DNA of 7,246 nucleotides from positions 1-7,246 of the forward strand of contig JBQTJJ010000163.1 of assembly GCA_052387235.1 (NCBI GenBank), in the 5' to 3' direction. Numbering within the stretch: position 1 is the stretch's first letter; every line of letters begins with the position of its first letter. Origin of the DNA: JBQTJJ01 sp052387235. GTDB taxonomy: Bacteria; Actinomycetota; Acidimicrobiia; Acidimicrobiales; GCA-2861595. The position numbers were made by a program, and so were the translations under genes. Shown piece by piece: positions 4,060-7,246 of this stretch. The notes beneath the pieces were generated by a model, which saw nothing but the letters and a program-made list of their open reading frames with translations, did no database searches and was not told where the DNA came from.

Positions 4060-5280
4060 CTAGCGCCGCCGGCGCGCCCCGGCCGCCACCTTGAGCTTCG
4101 CCGGCGCCGGCGCCTCGGTCACCTCGTCGGCCGGGTTCCACGCCTTCAGGTCGGCCAGGCGGGGGTCGTTGGAGAAGACCTCCACGAAGGGCTGGCGGAT
4201 CCCGATGCGCTTCTGGAGGCGCTCCACCTCCAGCTCCTGGTCCCACAGGACCAGGGTGACCACCACGCCCTCCTCGCCGGCGCGGGCGGTGCGCCCGGAG
4301 CGGTGGAGGTAGGCCTTGTGGTCCTCGGGCGGGTCGTAGTGGATGACCACGTCGATCGCCTCGACATGGATGCCGCGGGCGGCCACGTCGGTGGCGACGA
4401 GAACGGGGAGCTTGCCGGCGGTGAAGTCCTGCAGGGCCGCCTCCCGCTGCTGCTGGCGCAGGTCGCCGTGGATCACCCCCACCCGGAGGCCCTCCCGCTC
4501 CAGCTGGGAGGCCAGGCGGTCGGCCCCCCGCTTGGTGCGGGCGAACACGAGGGTGCGGGCCTGGGCCCGGGCCACCGCCGCCGCCACCTTGGGCTTGTCC
4601 ATCTGGTGGACCTTGAGGAAGCGGTGCGACATCTCGTCCACGGTGGGCGACGTGGACGCCACCTCGTGGCGCACCGGGTCCCGGAGGTACGTGCGGACCA
4701 CGTGGTCGACGTCGCCGTCCAGGGTGGCCGAGAACAGCAGCGTCTGGTGGTCGCCCCGGATGCGGCGGAGGAACCACTCGACCTGGGGCAGGAACCCCAT
4801 GTCGGCCATGCGGTCGGCCTCGTCCAGGACCACGTGGCGGACGGCGGAGACGTCCACCGCGCCCCGCTCGCCCAGGTCGATGAGGCGGCCAGGGGTGGCG
4901 ATGACGATGTCGGCGCCGGCGGTGACCTGCTTGACCTGGCGCTCCAGGCTGGCGCCGCCGTACACGGCGACCACCTTTCGGCCCTTGGCCGCCGCCAGCG
5001 GCGCCATGACCGCCGCCACCTGGACGGCCAGCTCCCGGGTGGGCACCAGCACCAGCGAGTCGGGCCGGCCCGGGGGTGACGTGCGGCTCCGCTCGATGAG
5101 GGCCAGCCCGAAGGCCAGGGTCTTGCCCGACCCGGTCTTGGCCTTTCCGCACACGTCACGGCCGGCCAGGGCGTCGACCAGGGTGAGGGCCTGTATCGGG
5201 AAGGGCTCGATGATGCCGCGCTCGGCCAGCGCGGCCACCAGCTCGTCGGACACGCCGAGCGCGGCGAAGGTCTCCTGCAC
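4060..5280 (-). CDS. DEAD-box ATP-dependent RNA helicase
   Basis: A 406-residue RNA helicase made almost only of the two RecA-like domains, resembling the RhlE/SrmB-type enzymes that unwind short RNA duplexes in ribosome assembly or mRNA turnover. Visible in order: Phe5 and Q motif (EPFPIQ, 25-30), motif I AKTGSGKT (47-54), PTRELA (80-85), GG (108-109), TPGR (129-132), DEAD (153-156), SAT (184-186), VFARTKRGAD, VATDVAARGIHV (motif V) and HRSGRTAR (326-333). The C-terminal extension is short and basic, ending GARRRR. The frame is open upstream to 5760, but GTG 5280 is the likely start: it is preceded by AGGAG with a 5-base spacer, and the Q-motif Phe follows immediately. Longer versions would overlap the divergent ftsH or add a low-complexity leader. 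It lies 22 bp upstream of bcp. The subfamily is uncertain, so no symbol is given. Confidence 0.95.
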   Translation of the reverse strand: MQETFAALGVSDELVAALAERGIIEPFPIQALTLVDALAGRDVCGKAKTGSGKTLAFGLALIERSRTSPPGRPDSLVLVPTRELAVQVAAVMAPLAAAKGRKVVAVYGGASLERQVKQVTAGADIVIATPGRLIDLGERGAVDVSAVRHVVLDEADRMADMGFLPQVEWFLRRIRGDHQTLLFSATLDGDVDHVVRTYLRDPVRHEVASTSPTVDEMSHRFLKVHQMDKPKVAAAVARAQARTLVFARTKRGADRLASQLEREGLRVGVIHGDLRQQQREAALQDFTAGKLPVLVATDVAARGIHVEAIDVVIHYDPPEDHKAYLHRSGRTARAGEEGVVVTLVLWDQELEVERLQKRIGIRQPFVEVFSNDPRLADLKAWNPADEVTEAPAPAKLKVAAGARRRR

Positions 5281-5285
5281 AGCAG

Positions 5286-5290
5286 CTCCT
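5286..5290 (-). promoter_or_regulatory. Shine-Dalgarno site (AGGAG) deciding the helicase start
   Basis: AGGAG on the minus strand sits 5 bases before the GTG at 5280. It is one of only two clear Shine-Dalgarno sites in the window and is the main reason for choosing this start over upstream in-frame codons. Confidence 0.7.
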
Positions 5291-5296
5291 GGTTCT

Positions 5297-5320
5297 CGGG
5301 TGGGCCCTTCCTCGCACCCG
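5297..5320 (-). other. Possible hairpin in the helicase mRNA leader
   Basis: CGGGTG (5320-5315) and CACCCG (5302-5297) on the minus strand form a 6-bp G-C-rich stem with a 12-base loop, six bases upstream of the Shine-Dalgarno site. It could modulate ribosome access, as leader structures do for some cold-responsive DEAD-box genes, but a stem of this size is easily found by chance at this GC content. Confidence 0.2.
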
Positions 5321-5383
5321 GAACATCGAGGAGCTGATGAGGTTGACCCGCGAACTGCGCCGTCTGCGCGGTCCGCACCCGAA

Positions 5384-5389
5384 AGCGTA
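5384..5389 (-). promoter_or_regulatory. Possible -10 box (TACGCT) of the helicase gene
   Basis: TACGCT on the minus strand fits TANNNT. If used, transcription would start near 5377 and leave a leader of about 97 bases before the GTG at 5280, containing the hairpin at 5297-5320. No convincing -35 box is visible, so this is only a candidate. Confidence 0.25.
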
Positions 5390-5458
5390 GTGGTTCCGGT
5401 GTTGCCGGCGCGAGAACTGCTCAATCCGGGCGCTTCGATGCCGACGTATGAGGGGACA

Positions 5459-5479
5459 GGTGAGACGTCTGGACTCACC
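5459..5479 (+). other. Inverted repeat in the ftsH leader, next to the ribosome site
   Basis: GGTGAG (5459-5464) pairs with CTCACC (5474-5479), a 6-bp stem with a 9-base loop. The stem's 5' arm overlaps the 8-bp palindrome AGACGTCT (5463-5470). The structure ends one base before the ftsH Shine-Dalgarno sequence. It could be a DNA operator or an mRNA structure tuning translation; the sequence alone cannot choose. Confidence 0.3.
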
Positions 5480-5480
5480 C

Positions 5481-5487
5481 GGAAAGG
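5481..5487 (+). promoter_or_regulatory. Shine-Dalgarno site (GGAAAGG) of ftsH
   Basis: GGAAAGG lies 7 bases before the ATG at 5495 and supports that start. The residues after it give the short Pro-rich cytoplasmic N-terminus and first membrane span expected of FtsH. Confidence 0.65.
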
Positions 5488-5494
5488 TCCCTCG

Positions 5495-7246
<1,752 letters not shown>

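Noticed and set aside
3946..5079. Plus-strand frame of 377 codons
   Set aside because: It is antisense to the DEAD-box helicase and bcp, with low-complexity composition and no domain.
3599..5152. Minus-strand frame of 517 codons covering helicase and bcp in another frame
   Set aside because: The Pro/Arg/Gly-rich composition is a frame-shifted reading of two well-supported genes.
5337..5390. Plus-strand 17-codon frame starting ATG after GAGGAG (product begins MRLTRELRRL), a possible ftsH leader peptide
   Set aside because: The Shine-Dalgarno-like run is only 3 bases from the ATG, the frame is antisense to the helicase leader, and it is over 100 bp from ftsH. It is too short to distinguish from chance.

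Overview
The window reads as ordinary chromosome of a very GC-rich actinobacterium. GC-dominated third codon positions run through every gene, which is why long antisense reading frames appear. GTG starts are frequent, and several genes have a TANNNT-like -10 only 5-8 bases before the start codon, as expected for leaderless mRNAs. A tRNA gene lacks an encoded CCA. The overall style would fit Acidimicrobiia, but that is inference; no taxonomic marker here settles it.

Layout, left to right. A 5'-truncated metallo-beta-lactamase-fold hydrolase (+, ends 482) converges on a prolyl oligopeptidase (-, 484-2535) with one base between the stop codons, both inside the loop of an 8-bp hairpin. The oligopeptidase diverges from tRNA-Leu(CAA) (+, 2603-2685). 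Next come two small unrecognised single-span membrane proteins on the minus strand (2703-2852 and 2950-3171), separated by a palindrome-rich spacer. The 73-residue one lies back-to-back with a J-domain-only protein (+, 3188-3565), with 16 bp between the two GTG codons. The J protein converges on a Bcp/PrxQ peroxiredoxin (-, 3579-4037) through a second shared hairpin. A DEAD-box RNA helicase (-, 4060-5280) lies 22 bp upstream of bcp on the same strand. It diverges from ftsH (+, 5495 to the window end), which is cut by the right edge but already shows all its ATPase and zinc-protease motifs.

Functionally this is housekeeping and stress maintenance: membrane proteolysis (FtsH), RNA remodelling (DEAD helicase), peroxide detoxification (Bcp), Hsp70 co-chaperone activity (J protein), peptide turnover (prolyl oligopeptidase) and translation (tRNA-Leu). 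No mobile element, CRISPR array, toxin-antitoxin module or biosynthetic cluster is visible, and I do not see a previously undescribed multi-gene system. The points worth checking are the small orphan membrane proteins, the symmetric divergent start region at 3171/3188, the alternative palindromes at 2911-2944, and hairpins shared by convergent genes.
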